Source of the DNA: Allobosea psychrotolerans
GTDB lineage: Bacteria > Pseudomonadota > Alphaproteobacteria > Rhizobiales > Beijerinckiaceae
Assembly (NCBI RefSeq): GCF_002917105.1
Contig: NZ_PQFZ01000005.1
Coordinates: 53,834 to 117,833, forward strand
Length of the DNA: 64,000 bases
Direction: 5' to 3'
In this document: one piece after another, positions 17,290 through 25,828 of the stretch
Layout of the letters: the number at the start of each line of letters is the position of its first letter
Numbering within the stretch: the stretch's first letter is position 1
The notes under the pieces: generated by a model
Database searches by the model: none
What the model was told of the DNA's origin: nothing
The model's input: only the letters and a program-made list of their open reading frames with translations
Made by a program: the position numbers and the translations under genes

Positions 17290-17644
17290 GGTCCGCTTTC
17301 CAACCCAACCAAGACTGCTTGCCCCGACAAAGCCAATAGTCTGCCTCGCAACAGGAACGGTCTCGCCTGCTGCCGGACGGAGAGCCCTTGCGGCAAGGCC
17401 CCTACCCTAGCGCCGGTTTGGACGTGTGTGCCCTCATCCTGAGGAGCCGCGTCAGCAGCGCCCCGAGGATGGTCCCGCTCGCAGCGGAGCCTCCTGGCGC
17501 AGGCCGTTCATCCTCCAAACCGCGGCCTCACCCGCAAAAGCGGCCTCGGATCCGGCCTTCGGCCGGCCGCAGGACGCAAGCTGCTCCGCGCCAATCGCGC
17601 TGTCGCCGAAACCTGCAGCGTCGATGCGCTGCCGCTCGTCGCCG
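17290..17644. other. Intergenic region with a degenerate repeat
   Basis: The region contains CTCATCCTGAGGAGCCGCGT followed by CAGCGCCCCGAGGATGG (about 17432-17471), a known style of dispersed repeat in this group of genomes. I see no gene or strong promoter. Confidence 0.4.
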
Positions 17645-18142
17645 TCACTTGGCCTTCATCGTCTCCACCCGTGCGGTCATCTCTGCGATCTCGGCCTTCT
17701 GAGCCTTGATGATCGCTTCGGCCATGGTCTTGGACGCGGCATCCGCGCCGAATTTGAGTTCGATCGTCGCCATGTCGATCGCGCCCTGATGGTGCACGAT
17801 CATGCCGCAGTTGAAGGCGAGGTCGGGGTCCTTGATCCGATGCGTCATCATCATCGGCATGTTCATCTTCATCATCGCCTGCATGGATGCCTTCTGGGCC
17901 TCGGTCATCGGCATCCGATCCATGCCGGGCATGCCCGCGCCGCCCATCATCTTCGACATGTCCATGCCCTCCATCATCTTGCCCTCCATCATCTTGGGCA
18001 TGGCCATGTCCTTCATCAGGGCGTCACGACAGGGCTGAGGCAGCACCGACATGTCCGCGCCCATGGTCATCTTGTCCTGGGCGGCGGCGCCGGTTGCGGC
18101 AAGGCCGAGGGCGACGAATGAAAGTGTGAGAAGTCGACGCAT
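17645..18142 (-). CDS. Met-rich periplasmic DUF305 protein (copper-associated)
   Basis: This 165-aa protein has a signal peptide (MRRLLTLSFVALGLAATGAAAQ, cleavage near residue 21). A Met-rich central tract (residues about 43-98) holds repeated MxxM and MMxxM units. The DUF305 core includes NCGMIVHHQGAIDMATIEL, where the HHQGA motif is characteristic. DUF305/CopM-like proteins bind copper in the periplasm. It lies just downstream of, and in the same direction as, the copper-ATPase gene, supporting a role in copper tolerance. The C-terminus is helical. Confidence 0.78.
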   Translation of the reverse strand: MRRLLTLSFVALGLAATGAAAQDKMTMGADMSVLPQPCRDALMKDMAMPKMMEGKMMEGMDMSKMMGGAGMPGMDRMPMTEAQKASMQAMMKMNMPMMMTHRIKDPDLAFNCGMIVHHQGAIDMATIELKFGADAASKTMAEAIIKAQKAEIAEMTARVETMKAK

Positions 18143-18188
18143 GATGTCCTCCGGTGTTGGGGGCCGATTTGGAAAGGCCGGCCCGGGC

Positions 18189-18238
18189 CTTGGTAACGTG
18201 GGTCTTGGTGACGTGGGTCTTGCCTTGGCGACGTGGGT
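18189..18238. repeat. Three copies of a 15-bp repeat between DUF305 and copper ATPase genes
   Basis: CTTGGTAACGTGGGT (18189-18203), CTTGGTGACGTGGGT (18204-18218) and CTTGGCGACGTGGGT (18224-18238) are near-identical. The second and third are separated by CTTGC. They lie between two co-directional copper genes. Function is unknown. Confidence 0.7.
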
Positions 18239-18254
18239 AAGGCGGTTCGTTCGG

Positions 18255-20546
18255 CTAGGTTGCGGGCTGGACCGTCACAAAGCGCAGGCGCAATGCATTT
18301 GCGATCACGCTGACGGATGAGAGCGCCATGGCCGCTGCCGCCAGGATCGGCGACAGCAGCAGGCCGGTGAACGGATAGAGCAGGCCGGCGGCGACAGGGA
18401 TGCCCGCCGCATTGTAGGCGAAGGCGAAGAACAGGTTCTGCCGGATATTGCTCATGGTCGCCTGGCTGAGCTTGCGGGCGTGGACGATGCCCGCCAGATC
18501 GCCACGCAGGAGGGTGACGCCTGCGCTCTCCATGGCGACATCCGTCCCGGTTCCCATGGCGATGCCGACATCGGCGGCAGCGAGCGCGGGCGCGTCGTTG
18601 ACGCCGTCTCCGGCCATGGCGACGACACGCCCCTGCGCCCTGAACTCCGCGACGATCCTGCCCTTGTCCTCGGGCAGCACCTGCGCCCTCACCTCATCGA
18701 TGCCGAGCCTGGCGGCGACCGCCTGCGCGGTCGTCAGGTTATCGCCGGTCAGCATGACCACGCGGATGCCGGCGTCGCGCAGGGCGGCGATCGCGCCTGG
18801 CGTGGTCTGCTTGATGGGGTCGGCAATGGCGATCACGCCGGCGGCCCTGCCGTCGATCGCAACCAGCAGCGCCGTGGCACCATCCCTGCGCAAGGCCTCG
18901 GCTTCCGTTTCGAGCGCCGCGACATCGATGCCGATCCCGCTGAGATAGCCGGCATTGCCGAGCGCAACAGTGCGTCCGCCCACCTTGCCGATGACGCCCC
19001 GGCCCGTCGGCGAGTCGAAATCCTCGACCTGATCGAGCCCGAGCCCGCGCTCCCTGGCCGCCGCCACGATCGCGGCCGCGAGCGGGTGTTCGCTCGCCTG
19101 CTCGAGGCTGGCGCTAAGGCGCAGCAATTCGTCTTCCTGGAATGCGGCCACCGGCCGGATCGTCGTCACGCGCGGCTTGCCCTCGGTCAGCGTGCCGGTC
19201 TTGTCGACGACGAGCAGGTCGACCTTCTCCATGCGCTCCAGCGCCTCCGCGTTCTTGATCAGGACGCCCATCCGCGCGCCACGGCCGACACCGACCATGA
19301 TCGACATCGGCGTGGCGAGGCCGAGCGCGCAGGGACAGGCGATGATCAGGACGCTGACGCCGGCGATCAGCCCGTAGACCATCGCCGGCGGCGGTCCCCA
19401 AAGCGCCCAGGCGGCGAAGGCCGCGACCGCGATCGCGACCACGGCGGGCACGAACCAGGCGGCGACGAGATCGGCCAGCCGCTGGATCGGCGCGCGCGAA
19501 CGCTGCGCCTTGGCGACCATCTGCACGATCTGCGCGAGCATGGTGTCGTGGCCGACCTTGTCGGCGCGCATCACGAAGGCGCCCTGGCCGTTGAGCGTGC
19601 CGCCGATGACGCTCGCGCCCGCCGCCTTCGCGACGGGGAGAGGCTCGCCCGTGACCATCGACTCGTCGATGTTGGAACGTCCTTCGAGGATCTCGCCATC
19701 AAGCGGAACCCTGTCGCCCGGGCGCACGCGCAGGTGGTCTCCGACCTTGACCTGGTCGAGCGCAACCTCCTCGTCGCCGCCATCGGCGCGCAGCCGGCGC
19801 GCGATCGTCGGCGCAAGCTCCAGCAGCGCCTTGATGGCGCCCGAGGTCTGCTCGCGGGCGCGCAACTCCAGCACCTGGCCGAGCAGCACGAGCACGGTGA
19901 TGACGGCGGCCGCTTCGAAATAGATGGCGACCGCGCCGCCATGACCGCGAAACGCCGGCGGAAACACGCCTGGCGCCACCGTCGCGACGACGCTGTAACC
20001 CCAGGCGACGCCGGTGCCGAGCGCGATCAGCGTGAACATGTTGAGCGAACGGTTCACCAGCGAGGCCCAGCCCCGCGTGAAGAACGGCCAGCCCGCCCAG
20101 AGCACGACGGGCGTTGCGATCAGCAGCTGCAGCCAGTTCGACGCGGCAGGGCTGACGAAGCGGCCGAGATCGAGGAGATGGCCACCCATTTCGAGGATGA
20201 CGACGGGGATCGACAAGACCAGCCCGACCCAGAGGCGCCGGGTCATGTCCCGCAGCTCGTCACTCAGGCCTTCCTGGCTCTGGGCTTCCTCGCCCGTCAC
20301 GAGCTCCGGCTCGAGCGTCATGCCGCAGATCGGGCAGTTTCCAGGCGCGGGCTGGCGGATCTGCGGATGCATGGGGCAGGTATAGATCGTGGCGGAGGCA
20401 TGGCTCGTGCCCGGCGGCACGGCCGCGCGCGGCGCCGCCACAGGCTCGCCACGGAGGCTGGCCGAGGCGCCCTTCAGGGGCGGGCCTCCGCCGTGGCCGT
20501 GGTGCGGCGGGTGGCCGGCATGGTCATGGTCAAGCTTCAGCGGCAT
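18255..20546 (-). CDS. copA: Copper-translocating P1B-type ATPase
   Basis: This 763-aa protein starts at [20 protein letters not shown]; the upstream 91 codons overlap another gene and lack character. The N-terminus is His-rich. It is followed by a heavy-metal-binding [22 protein letters not shown] domain (about residues 55-80) and lacks a classical HMA ferredoxin-like domain. The pump core shows the TGEPLPV actuator, [10 protein letters not shown] transmembrane metal site, [11 protein letters not shown] phosphorylation site, SEHPLAAAI nucleotide site and [18 protein letters not shown] hinge. This architecture exports Cu(I) or related ions across the inner membrane. It forms a copper locus with the DUF305 gene and a small membrane gene. 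Confidence 0.9.
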   Translation of the reverse strand: MPLKLDHDHAGHPPHHGHGGGPPLKGASASLRGEPVAAPRAAVPPGTSHASATIYTCPMHPQIRQPAPGNCPICGMTLEPELVTGEEAQSQEGLSDELRDMTRRLWVGLVLSIPVVILEMGGHLLDLGRFVSPAASNWLQLLIATPVVLWAGWPFFTRGWASLVNRSLNMFTLIALGTGVAWGYSVVATVAPGVFPPAFRGHGGAVAIYFEAAAVITVLVLLGQVLELRAREQTSGAIKALLELAPTIARRLRADGGDEEVALDQVKVGDHLRVRPGDRVPLDGEILEGRSNIDESMVTGEPLPVAKAAGASVIGGTLNGQGAFVMRADKVGHDTMLAQIVQMVAKAQRSRAPIQRLADLVAAWFVPAVVAIAVAAFAAWALWGPPPAMVYGLIAGVSVLIIACPCALGLATPMSIMVGVGRGARMGVLIKNAEALERMEKVDLLVVDKTGTLTEGKPRVTTIRPVAAFQEDELLRLSASLEQASEHPLAAAIVAAARERGLGLDQVEDFDSPTGRGVIGKVGGRTVALGNAGYLSGIGIDVAALETEAEALRRDGATALLVAIDGRAAGVIAIADPIKQTTPGAIAALRDAGIRVVMLTGDNLTTAQAVAARLGIDEVRAQVLPEDKGRIVAEFRAQGRVVAMAGDGVNDAPALAAADVGIAMGTGTDVAMESAGVTLLRGDLAGIVHARKLSQATMSNIRQNLFFAFAYNAAGIPVAAGLLYPFTGLLLSPILAAAAMALSSVSVIANALRLRFVTVQPAT

Positions 20547-20619
20547 GCTCGGCTCCGTGCGTGCTGTCCGAGGCCAGGCCGAGGCCTCCGATGCTGGGAG
20601 CCGCGGATCAACCAACGGC

Positions 20620-20838
20620 TCACCGGCTGGCGGTCCGTTTCGATCCGCGCCCCACAACCGCATGATGCACCAACGCGGAACTCCCCCCAGTGATCCATGC
20701 GGTGACGAGATTGGCCATGACGATATTCGCGGGGATGGCGCAGAGCATGGCGGAGATCGCCCAAGGCAGCCCCATCGCAAGGACGCCCGCGACGGCCCAG
20801 TCGAACAGCCCGTACGCAATGAGAGGCGATAGCGTCAT
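20620..20838 (-). CDS. Small two-helix membrane protein upstream of copper ATPase
   Basis: This protein is about 72 aa from [22 protein letters not shown] (an upstream in-frame start would add 19 residues). It contains two hydrophobic segments, [23 protein letters not shown] and [21 protein letters not shown], and a basic C-terminal tail ([10 protein letters not shown]). I do not recognise a family with confidence. It reads in the same direction as the copper ATPase, 73 bp upstream of it, and may be its first operon member. Confidence 0.5.
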   Translation of the reverse strand: MTLSPLIAYGLFDWAVAGVLAMGLPWAISAMLCAIPANIVMANLVTAWITGGSSALVHHAVVGRGSKRTASR

Positions 20839-21084
20839 CGGCGAGCTCCTCGGGAGGCGGCGTATCACGCTGGTCGGCATCAAAGGAGTGGGCATGTTCC
20901 GCAGCGTTCGCGCTCATCGCTCAATCTACGCCGGCTGGACCAAGCTCCGTGTTGATCAACATCAAAGCCGCCACGGGAGCCACCCTCCCCGTCCCCGGTT
21001 CAAACGCGCCGGTCGCGGAGATCGAGCAGGCTTGCCGAACGGTTCTCGCGGCTCAGTTCTTACGGCCCGGATCTCGCCGCCAAC

Positions 21085-21432
21085 TCAAGGGGCCGCGTCC
21101 CCGCCCGGCTGGAGCAAGGCCTCGCTGCGCGCCAGCGCCGTGTCGACCGCGTGGCCCCGTTCGGTCAGGCCGTATTCGACATGTCGCACGCGCTCGCTCA
21201 GATCGCGACGCTCGACATAGCCGGCCGCCTCGAGCGCCTTCAATCGCGCGGATAGGACGCGGGCCGAGATGCCCGGCGGCATCTGGCGACGCAGGGCGCC
21301 GAAGCGCAGCGTGCCGTGGCGGGCGAGCGTAAAGACGACATGGCTCATCCATTCCTGCGCGAAGAATTTGATAAGCGGGTCGACAAGACAGTGATCGTCC
21401 TGCGTTGCTTGAGAATCTACTGTGTCATTCAT
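21085..21432 (-). CDS. HxlR-family transcriptional regulator
   Basis: This 115-aa protein starts at MNDTVDSQATQDD. It has a winged-helix core: LIKFFAQEWMSHVVFTLARHGTLRFGALRRQMPPGISARVLSARLKALEAAGYVERRD. The C-terminal YGLTERGHAVDTALARSEALL follows. This matches HxlR/MarR-like regulators, but it lacks the usual N-terminal cysteine motif and the W-(K/R) of HxlR ('WMSHV' instead). It is divergent from the hydrolase operon starting at 21521 and probably controls it through the shared 88-bp promoter region. Confidence 0.75.
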   Translation of the reverse strand: MNDTVDSQATQDDHCLVDPLIKFFAQEWMSHVVFTLARHGTLRFGALRRQMPPGISARVLSARLKALEAAGYVERRDLSERVRHVEYGLTERGHAVDTALARSEALLQPGGDAAP

Positions 21433-21460
21433 GGCTCGAGGTAGTATCCTGCCCGTAACT

Positions 21461-21470
21461 AATGGCCATT
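21461..21470. promoter_or_regulatory. Candidate operator palindrome AATGGCCATT
   Basis: A perfect 10-bp palindrome sits in the 88-bp divergent region between the HxlR gene and the isochorismatase operon, 29 bp outside the regulator's start. It is short, so this is only a candidate. Confidence 0.35.
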
Positions 21471-21520
21471 GCCGCGATGCGCCTCTAACGTCCCGGCGAT
21501 TCCAACCGGAGACCCCACCC

Positions 21521-22174
21521 TTGTCCCACGCAATAGCAGCCCCCGGCAAACTCCTGCTCACGCCGCAGGACCACACGCTGATCCTGATCGATTTCCAGTC
21601 GCAGATGGCCTTTGCGACCAAATCGATCGATGCCGTCTCCCTGCGCAACAACGCCGCGCTGATCTCGCACGCCGCCGCCGGCTTCGGCGTGCCGACCATC
21701 CTGACGACCGTCGCCGAGAAGAGCTTTTCCGGCCCGATGTTCAGCGAGATCACCGAGGCCTTTCCCGGTCAGGCGCTGCTCGACCGGACCTCGATGAACA
21801 CCTGGGAAGACGCGGCCGTGATCGCCCGCGTCAACGCCATCGGCAAGCCGCGCATCGTGCTGGCCGGGCTCTGGACCGGCGTCTGCATCGTCGGCCCCGC
21901 TTTGTCGGCGCTCGATCAGGGTTTTGAGGTCTATGTCATCGCCGATGCCTGCGGCGACGTCTCCGAGGAGGCGCATGAGCGCGCCATGCAGCGGATGATC
22001 CAGGCCGGCGCCCGCCCGATGACCGCCGTGCAATATCTGCTCGAGCTGCAGCGCGACTGGGCCCGCACCGGCACCTATGAGCTGACCACCGGCATCGCCC
22101 GGAGATTCGGCGGCGCCTACGGGCTGGGCATTACCTACGCCAAGACCATGTTCGGCGCGCAGGAAGGGCACTGA
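21521..22174 (+). CDS. Isochorismatase-family (YcaC-like) hydrolase
   Basis: This 217-aa protein probably starts at the TTG at 21521, which follows a GGAGA site at 21508-21512; the reading frame extends upstream into the regulator promoter. Residues ILIDFQSQMAF carry the catalytic Asp (about 24), VPTILTTVAEKSF follows, and LAGLWTGVCIVGPALSAL carries the nucleophilic Cys (about 122) of the cysteine-hydrolase fold. YVIADACGDVSEEAHERAMQRM completes the fold. The substrate is unknown; relatives hydrolyse amides or isochorismate. It is the first gene of a seven-gene operon. Confidence 0.82.
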   Translation: MSHAIAAPGKLLLTPQDHTLILIDFQSQMAFATKSIDAVSLRNNAALISHAAAGFGVPTILTTVAEKSFSGPMFSEITEAFPGQALLDRTSMNTWEDAAVIARVNAIGKPRIVLAGLWTGVCIVGPALSALDQGFEVYVIADACGDVSEEAHERAMQRMIQAGARPMTAVQYLLELQRDWARTGTYELTTGIARRFGGAYGLGITYAKTMFGAQEGH

Positions 22175-22177
22175 GCC

Positions 22178-23014
22178 ATGCCGGTGATCACCACCAAGGA
22201 CGGCGTCGCGATCTTCTTCAAGGACTGGGGTCCGAAGGACGCGCAGCCGATCATGTTCCATCACGGCTGGCCGCTCTCCTCGGATGACTGGGACGCGCAG
22301 ATGCTGTTCTTCCTGTCCAAGGGCTATCGCGTCATCGCCCATGACCGCCGCGGCCATGGCCGCTCGGCGCAGGCGAGCGGCGGCCACGACATGGACCATT
22401 ACGCTGCGGACGCCGCGGCGGTGGTCGAGCATCTCGACCTGCGCAACGCGGTCCATATCGGCCACTCCACCGGCGGCGGCGAGGTCGCCCGCTATGTCGC
22501 CAGGCATGGTGAGCCGCAGGGCCGCGTCGCCAAGGCGGTGCTGGTCAGCGCCGTACCGCCGCTGATGGTCAAGGCGCCGAGCAACCCCGGCGGCCTGCCG
22601 CTGGAGGTCTTCGACGGCCTGCGCCAGGCGCTTGCCGACAACCGCGCCCAGTTCTTCCTCGATCTGCCGGCCGGCCCCTTCTACGGCTTCAACCGGCCGG
22701 ACGCGAAGGTCTCGCAGGGCGTGGTCCAGAACTGGTGGCGCCAGGGCATGGCCGGCAGCGCGGAGGCGCATTACGAGGGCATCAAGGCCTTCTCCGAAAC
22801 CGACCAGAGCGACGATCTGAAGGCGATCACGGTGCCCACCCTCGTGCTGCACGGCGAGGACGACCAGATCGTTCCGATCGACGCTTCCGCCCGCCTCTCG
22901 GTCAAGCTGCTCAAAAACGGCACGCTCAAGACCTATCCGGGCTACCCGCACGGCATGCTGACCACCCATGCCGATGTGATCAATCCCGACCTGCTCGCCT
23001 TCATCAAGGGCTGA
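22178..23014 (+). CDS. Alpha/beta hydrolase, non-heme chloroperoxidase/arylesterase type
   Basis: This 278-aa protein follows the isochorismatase by 3 bp. The oxyanion region [22 protein letters not shown], nucleophile elbow [12 protein letters not shown] (Ser97), acid GEDDQIVP and catalytic His in GYPHGM give a complete triad. These features match the cofactor-free chloroperoxidase/esterase clade. The physiological activity is probably hydrolysis of an ester or lactone. It is cytosolic because no signal peptide is present. Confidence 0.88.
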   Translation: MPVITTKDGVAIFFKDWGPKDAQPIMFHHGWPLSSDDWDAQMLFFLSKGYRVIAHDRRGHGRSAQASGGHDMDHYAADAAAVVEHLDLRNAVHIGHSTGGGEVARYVARHGEPQGRVAKAVLVSAVPPLMVKAPSNPGGLPLEVFDGLRQALADNRAQFFLDLPAGPFYGFNRPDAKVSQGVVQNWWRQGMAGSAEAHYEGIKAFSETDQSDDLKAITVPTLVLHGEDDQIVPIDASARLSVKLLKNGTLKTYPGYPHGMLTTHADVINPDLLAFIKG

Positions 23015-23098
23015 TCCGGCGCGGTGCGGCACAGCCGCACCGCGACCTTGCACGAAGACCTTGCGCCAAGACATGTCACACCACGACCGGGAGACATC

Positions 23099-23383
23099 AT
23101 GAAACTCTATCTCGCCTCGCTGGGCGCCGGCCTGCTCGTCGGCGTGATCTACAGCCTGCTCGACCTGCGCTCGCCGGCGCCGCCCGTGGTGGCGCTGGTC
23201 GGCCTGCTCGGCATCCTGGCCGGCGAGCAGATCGTGCCGATCGCCAAGCGCGTCATCGCCGGCGAGGGGCTCAGCCTCGGCTGGCTGCAGCGCGAATGCG
23301 GCGAGCACGTCTTCGGCGCCTTGCCGGCGCGGACCGCAGCCAAGGATGGCGGCCGCGAACCCGGCGCAGGCAGCCCCTCATGA
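23099..23383 (+). CDS. XapX domain (DUF1427) membrane protein
   Basis: This 94-aa protein starts at MKLYLASLGAGLLVGVIYSLL after a GGGAGA site. It has two hydrophobic helices (LGAGLLVGVIYSLL and VVALVGLLGILAGEQIVP) joined by the LRSPAPPV turn, which is the XapX signature. Its stop overlaps the amidohydrolase start (ATGA), so translation is coupled. XapX proteins recur beside YtcJ-type amidohydrolases and cysteine hydrolases, but their function is unknown. Confidence 0.8.
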   Translation: MKLYLASLGAGLLVGVIYSLLDLRSPAPPVVALVGLLGILAGEQIVPIAKRVIAGEGLSLGWLQRECGEHVFGALPARTAAKDGGREPGAGSPS

Positions 23384-25347
23384 ACCCGACACGCAGACAG
23401 GCCGCCATCGGCGGCGCGGCCGGCGCCCTGTCGGCCCTTCTCGGCGGATCCGCCACAGCCCAGACCTCCGGCTCGGGAGCCAGCACCATGATCGCGGACC
23501 TCATTCTGGTGAACGGCCGCTTCACCACCCTCGACCAGACCAATCCGAACCCGCAAGCGGTGGCGATCGCGGACGGGCGCTTCATCGGCGCCGGCTCCGA
23601 GCACGAGATGCGGGCGCTCGCCGGGCCGGATACCGGGATCATCGATCTCGGCGGCCGGCGCGCCGTGCCCGGGCTGATCGACAGCCACATGCACATCATC
23701 CGCGGCGGGCTGAACTACAATATGGAGCTGCGCTGGGACGGGGTGCGCTCGCTCGGCCAGGCCCTGGAGATGCTGAAGCGCCAGGTCGCCGTGACGCCGC
23801 CGCCGCAATGGGTGCGCGTCGTCGGCGGCTTCACCGAGCATCAATTCGTCGAGAAGCGCCTGCCGACGCTGGACGAGATCAACGCGATCGCGCCCGACAC
23901 GCCGGTCTTCATCCTGCACCTCTACGACCGCGCATTGCTCAACGGCGCCGCCTTGCGCGCCGCCGGCTACACCAGGGACACGCCCAACCCGCCGGGCGGC
24001 GAGATCCAGCGCGACGCCGCCGGCAATCCGACCGGGCTGCTGCTCGCCAAGCCCAACGCCACCATCCTCTACGCAACCCTGGCCAAGGGGCCCAAGCTGC
24101 CGCCGGAATACCAGCTCAACTCGACCCGGCATTTCATGCGCGAGCTGAACCGGCTCGGCGTCACCACCGTGATCGATGCCGGCGGCGGCTTTCAGAACTA
24201 TCCCGAGGACTACGCCGTCATCGAGAAGCTCCACGCCGATGGCGAGCTCAGCCTGCGCATCGCCTACAACCTCTTCACCCAGAAGCCCAAGCAGGAGCTG
24301 GCGGATTTCCAGAGCTGGTCGAAGCAGGTCAAGCCGGGTCAGGGCGACGATCTCTACCGCCATAACGGCGCCGGCGAGATGCTGGTCTATTCCGCCGCCG
24401 ATTTCGAGGATTTCCGGGTCGAGCGCCCGGAGATGCCGCCGTCCATGGAAGGCGATCTCGAGCCCGTCGTGCGCCTGCTCGCCGAGAACCGCTGGCCCTG
24501 GCGCCTGCACGCCACCTATGACGAGACCATCACGCGGGCGCTCGACGTCTTCGAGAAGGTCGATCGCGACGTGCCGCTGAAGGGCCTGCACTGGTTCTTC
24601 GACCATTGCGAGACGATCAGCGACCGCAATATCGACCGCATCGCCGCGCTCGGCGGCGGCATCGCCGTGCAGCATCGCATGAGCTTCCAGGGCGAGTATT
24701 TCGTCGAGCGCTACGGCGCCAAGGCGGCGGAGCGCACCCCGCCGATCGCGCGCATGCTGGAGGCCGGCGTGCCGGTCGGCGCCGGCACGGATGCGACCCG
24801 CGTCGCCAGCTACAACCCCTGGGTCTCGCTGGCCTGGCTCGTCACCGGCCGGACGCTGGGCGGGCTCAAGCTCTACCCGCAGCGCAACCTGCTCGACCGC
24901 GAGAGCGCGCTCCGGCTCTGGACCCAGGCCAATAGCTGGTTCTCGACCGAGGAGGGCAAGAAGGGCCAGATCAAGGCCGGCCAACTCGCCGATCTCGTGG
25001 TGCTCGACCGCGACTACATGTCGGTGCCCGAGGACGAGATCCAGGACATCGAGAGCGTGCTGACCCTGCTCGGCGGCAAGCCGGTCCATGGCGCGGGCGA
25101 CTATGCCGGCCTTGCGCCCCCCTTGCCGCCGGCGATGCCGGACTGGTCGCCGGTCAGGAGTTTTGGCGGCTATCAGAAGCGCGCGGCGCTGGACGAGCGC
25201 AAATACGCCTTCGCCGCCGCCTGCGGCTGCGCCAGCGCCTGCGGCGTCCATGGCCACGCTCATGCCGGCGCGCTCGCGGCCGCCACCCCAGCCCGCGACG
25301 AGGGCGCCTTCTGGGGCGCACTCGGCTGCTCCTGCTGGGCCTTCTGA
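23380..25347 (+). CDS. Tat-exported YtcJ-type amidohydrolase with Cys/His-rich tail
   Basis: This 655-aa protein starts at MNPTRRQAAIGGAAGALSALLGGSATAQ, a twin-arginine signal. The amidohydrolase fold begins ADLILVNGRFTTLDQ. Metal ligands are in GLIDSHMHIIRGG, later in LHWFFDHCETIS and in GAGTDATRVASYNPW, and the C-terminal AGQLADLVVLDRDYMSVPEDEI is typical of YtcJ (amidohydrolase family 3). After the catalytic domain, residues about 612-655 hold GCGCASACGVHGHAHAG and end in GCSCWAF, a Cys/His-rich extension that could bind metal or form disulfides. Export to the periplasm is inferred from the signal. The substrate is unknown. Confidence 0.85.
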   Translation: MNPTRRQAAIGGAAGALSALLGGSATAQTSGSGASTMIADLILVNGRFTTLDQTNPNPQAVAIADGRFIGAGSEHEMRALAGPDTGIIDLGGRRAVPGLIDSHMHIIRGGLNYNMELRWDGVRSLGQALEMLKRQVAVTPPPQWVRVVGGFTEHQFVEKRLPTLDEINAIAPDTPVFILHLYDRALLNGAALRAAGYTRDTPNPPGGEIQRDAAGNPTGLLLAKPNATILYATLAKGPKLPPEYQLNSTRHFMRELNRLGVTTVIDAGGGFQNYPEDYAVIEKLHADGELSLRIAYNLFTQKPKQELADFQSWSKQVKPGQGDDLYRHNGAGEMLVYSAADFEDFRVERPEMPPSMEGDLEPVVRLLAENRWPWRLHATYDETITRALDVFEKVDRDVPLKGLHWFFDHCETISDRNIDRIAALGGGIAVQHRMSFQGEYFVERYGAKAAERTPPIARMLEAGVPVGAGTDATRVASYNPWVSLAWLVTGRTLGGLKLYPQRNLLDRESALRLWTQANSWFSTEEGKKGQIKAGQLADLVVLDRDYMSVPEDEIQDIESVLTLLGGKPVHGAGDYAGLAPPLPPAMPDWSPVRSFGGYQKRAALDERKYAFAAACGCASACGVHGHAHAGALAAATPARDEGAFWGALGCSCWAF

Positions 25348-25381
25348 GCCTGAACGCCAGAGATCATCGAAGGATTCGCAC

Positions 25382-25828
25382 ATGTCGGCCTCGCCGCTCC
25401 CTGCCGTCCAGCCGGCCGTTGAAACCCTGCTCGGCCGCTCCTGGCTGGCGCTTCTCGCCCGGATTGCGGTCGCCCTGCCCTTCCTGCTCAGCGGCCTCGC
25501 CAAGCTCGCCGACTTCGGCGGCGCGACGATCGAGGTCCGCGGCCTGACCGGCTTAGAGCCGGCGGCTCTCTTCGCCGTGCTCGTCATCGCGACCCAGCTC
25601 GGCGGCTCCGCCCTGCTGATCGCAGGCGGCCGCCACGCCTGGATCGGCGCGGTGGCGCTCGCCGGCTTCACCGCCATCGCGACGCTCTTCGCCCATGCCT
25701 TCTGGGTGAAGCCGGCTGCCGAGCGCGTGCTGCACCAGAACATCTTCTTCGAGCATGTCTCGATCATCGGCGGCCTCGCGCTGCTGGCGATCCTGGCGGC
25801 GCGCTCCAGCGGCAAGGCGCGACCGTGA
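25382..25828 (+). CDS. DoxX-family membrane protein
   Basis: This 148-aa protein has four hydrophobic helices and the DoxX start pattern WLALLARIAVALPFLLSGLAKLADF. ATQLGGSALLIAGGRHAWIGAVALAGFTAIATLFAHAFW and the terminal HVSIIGGLALLAIL follow. DoxX proteins are linked to quinone-dependent redox or membrane-tethered detoxification. Its stop overlaps the next ATG (TGATG), so it is coupled to the MFS gene. Confidence 0.82.
   Translation: MSASPLPAVQPAVETLLGRSWLALLARIAVALPFLLSGLAKLADFGGATIEVRGLTGLEPAALFAVLVIATQLGGSALLIAGGRHAWIGAVALAGFTAIATLFAHAFWVKPAAERVLHQNIFFEHVSIIGGLALLAILAARSSGKARP

Noticed and set aside
17645-18142. Met-rich protein considered as a copper chaperone of the CopZ or PCuAC type
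   Set aside because: It has a signal peptide and the HHQGA core of DUF305. It lacks both the CxxC of CopZ and the PCuAC motif.
18189-18238. Repeats considered as a CRISPR array
   Set aside because: Units are 15 bp, adjacent, without unique spacers and without cas genes.
18480-20693. A 737-codon plus-strand frame across the copper ATPase
   Set aside because: It is the antisense shadow of a P-type ATPase that has all its motifs on the minus strand.
21485-23308. A 607-codon minus-strand frame
   Set aside because: It is antisense to the isochorismatase, alpha/beta hydrolase and XapX genes.
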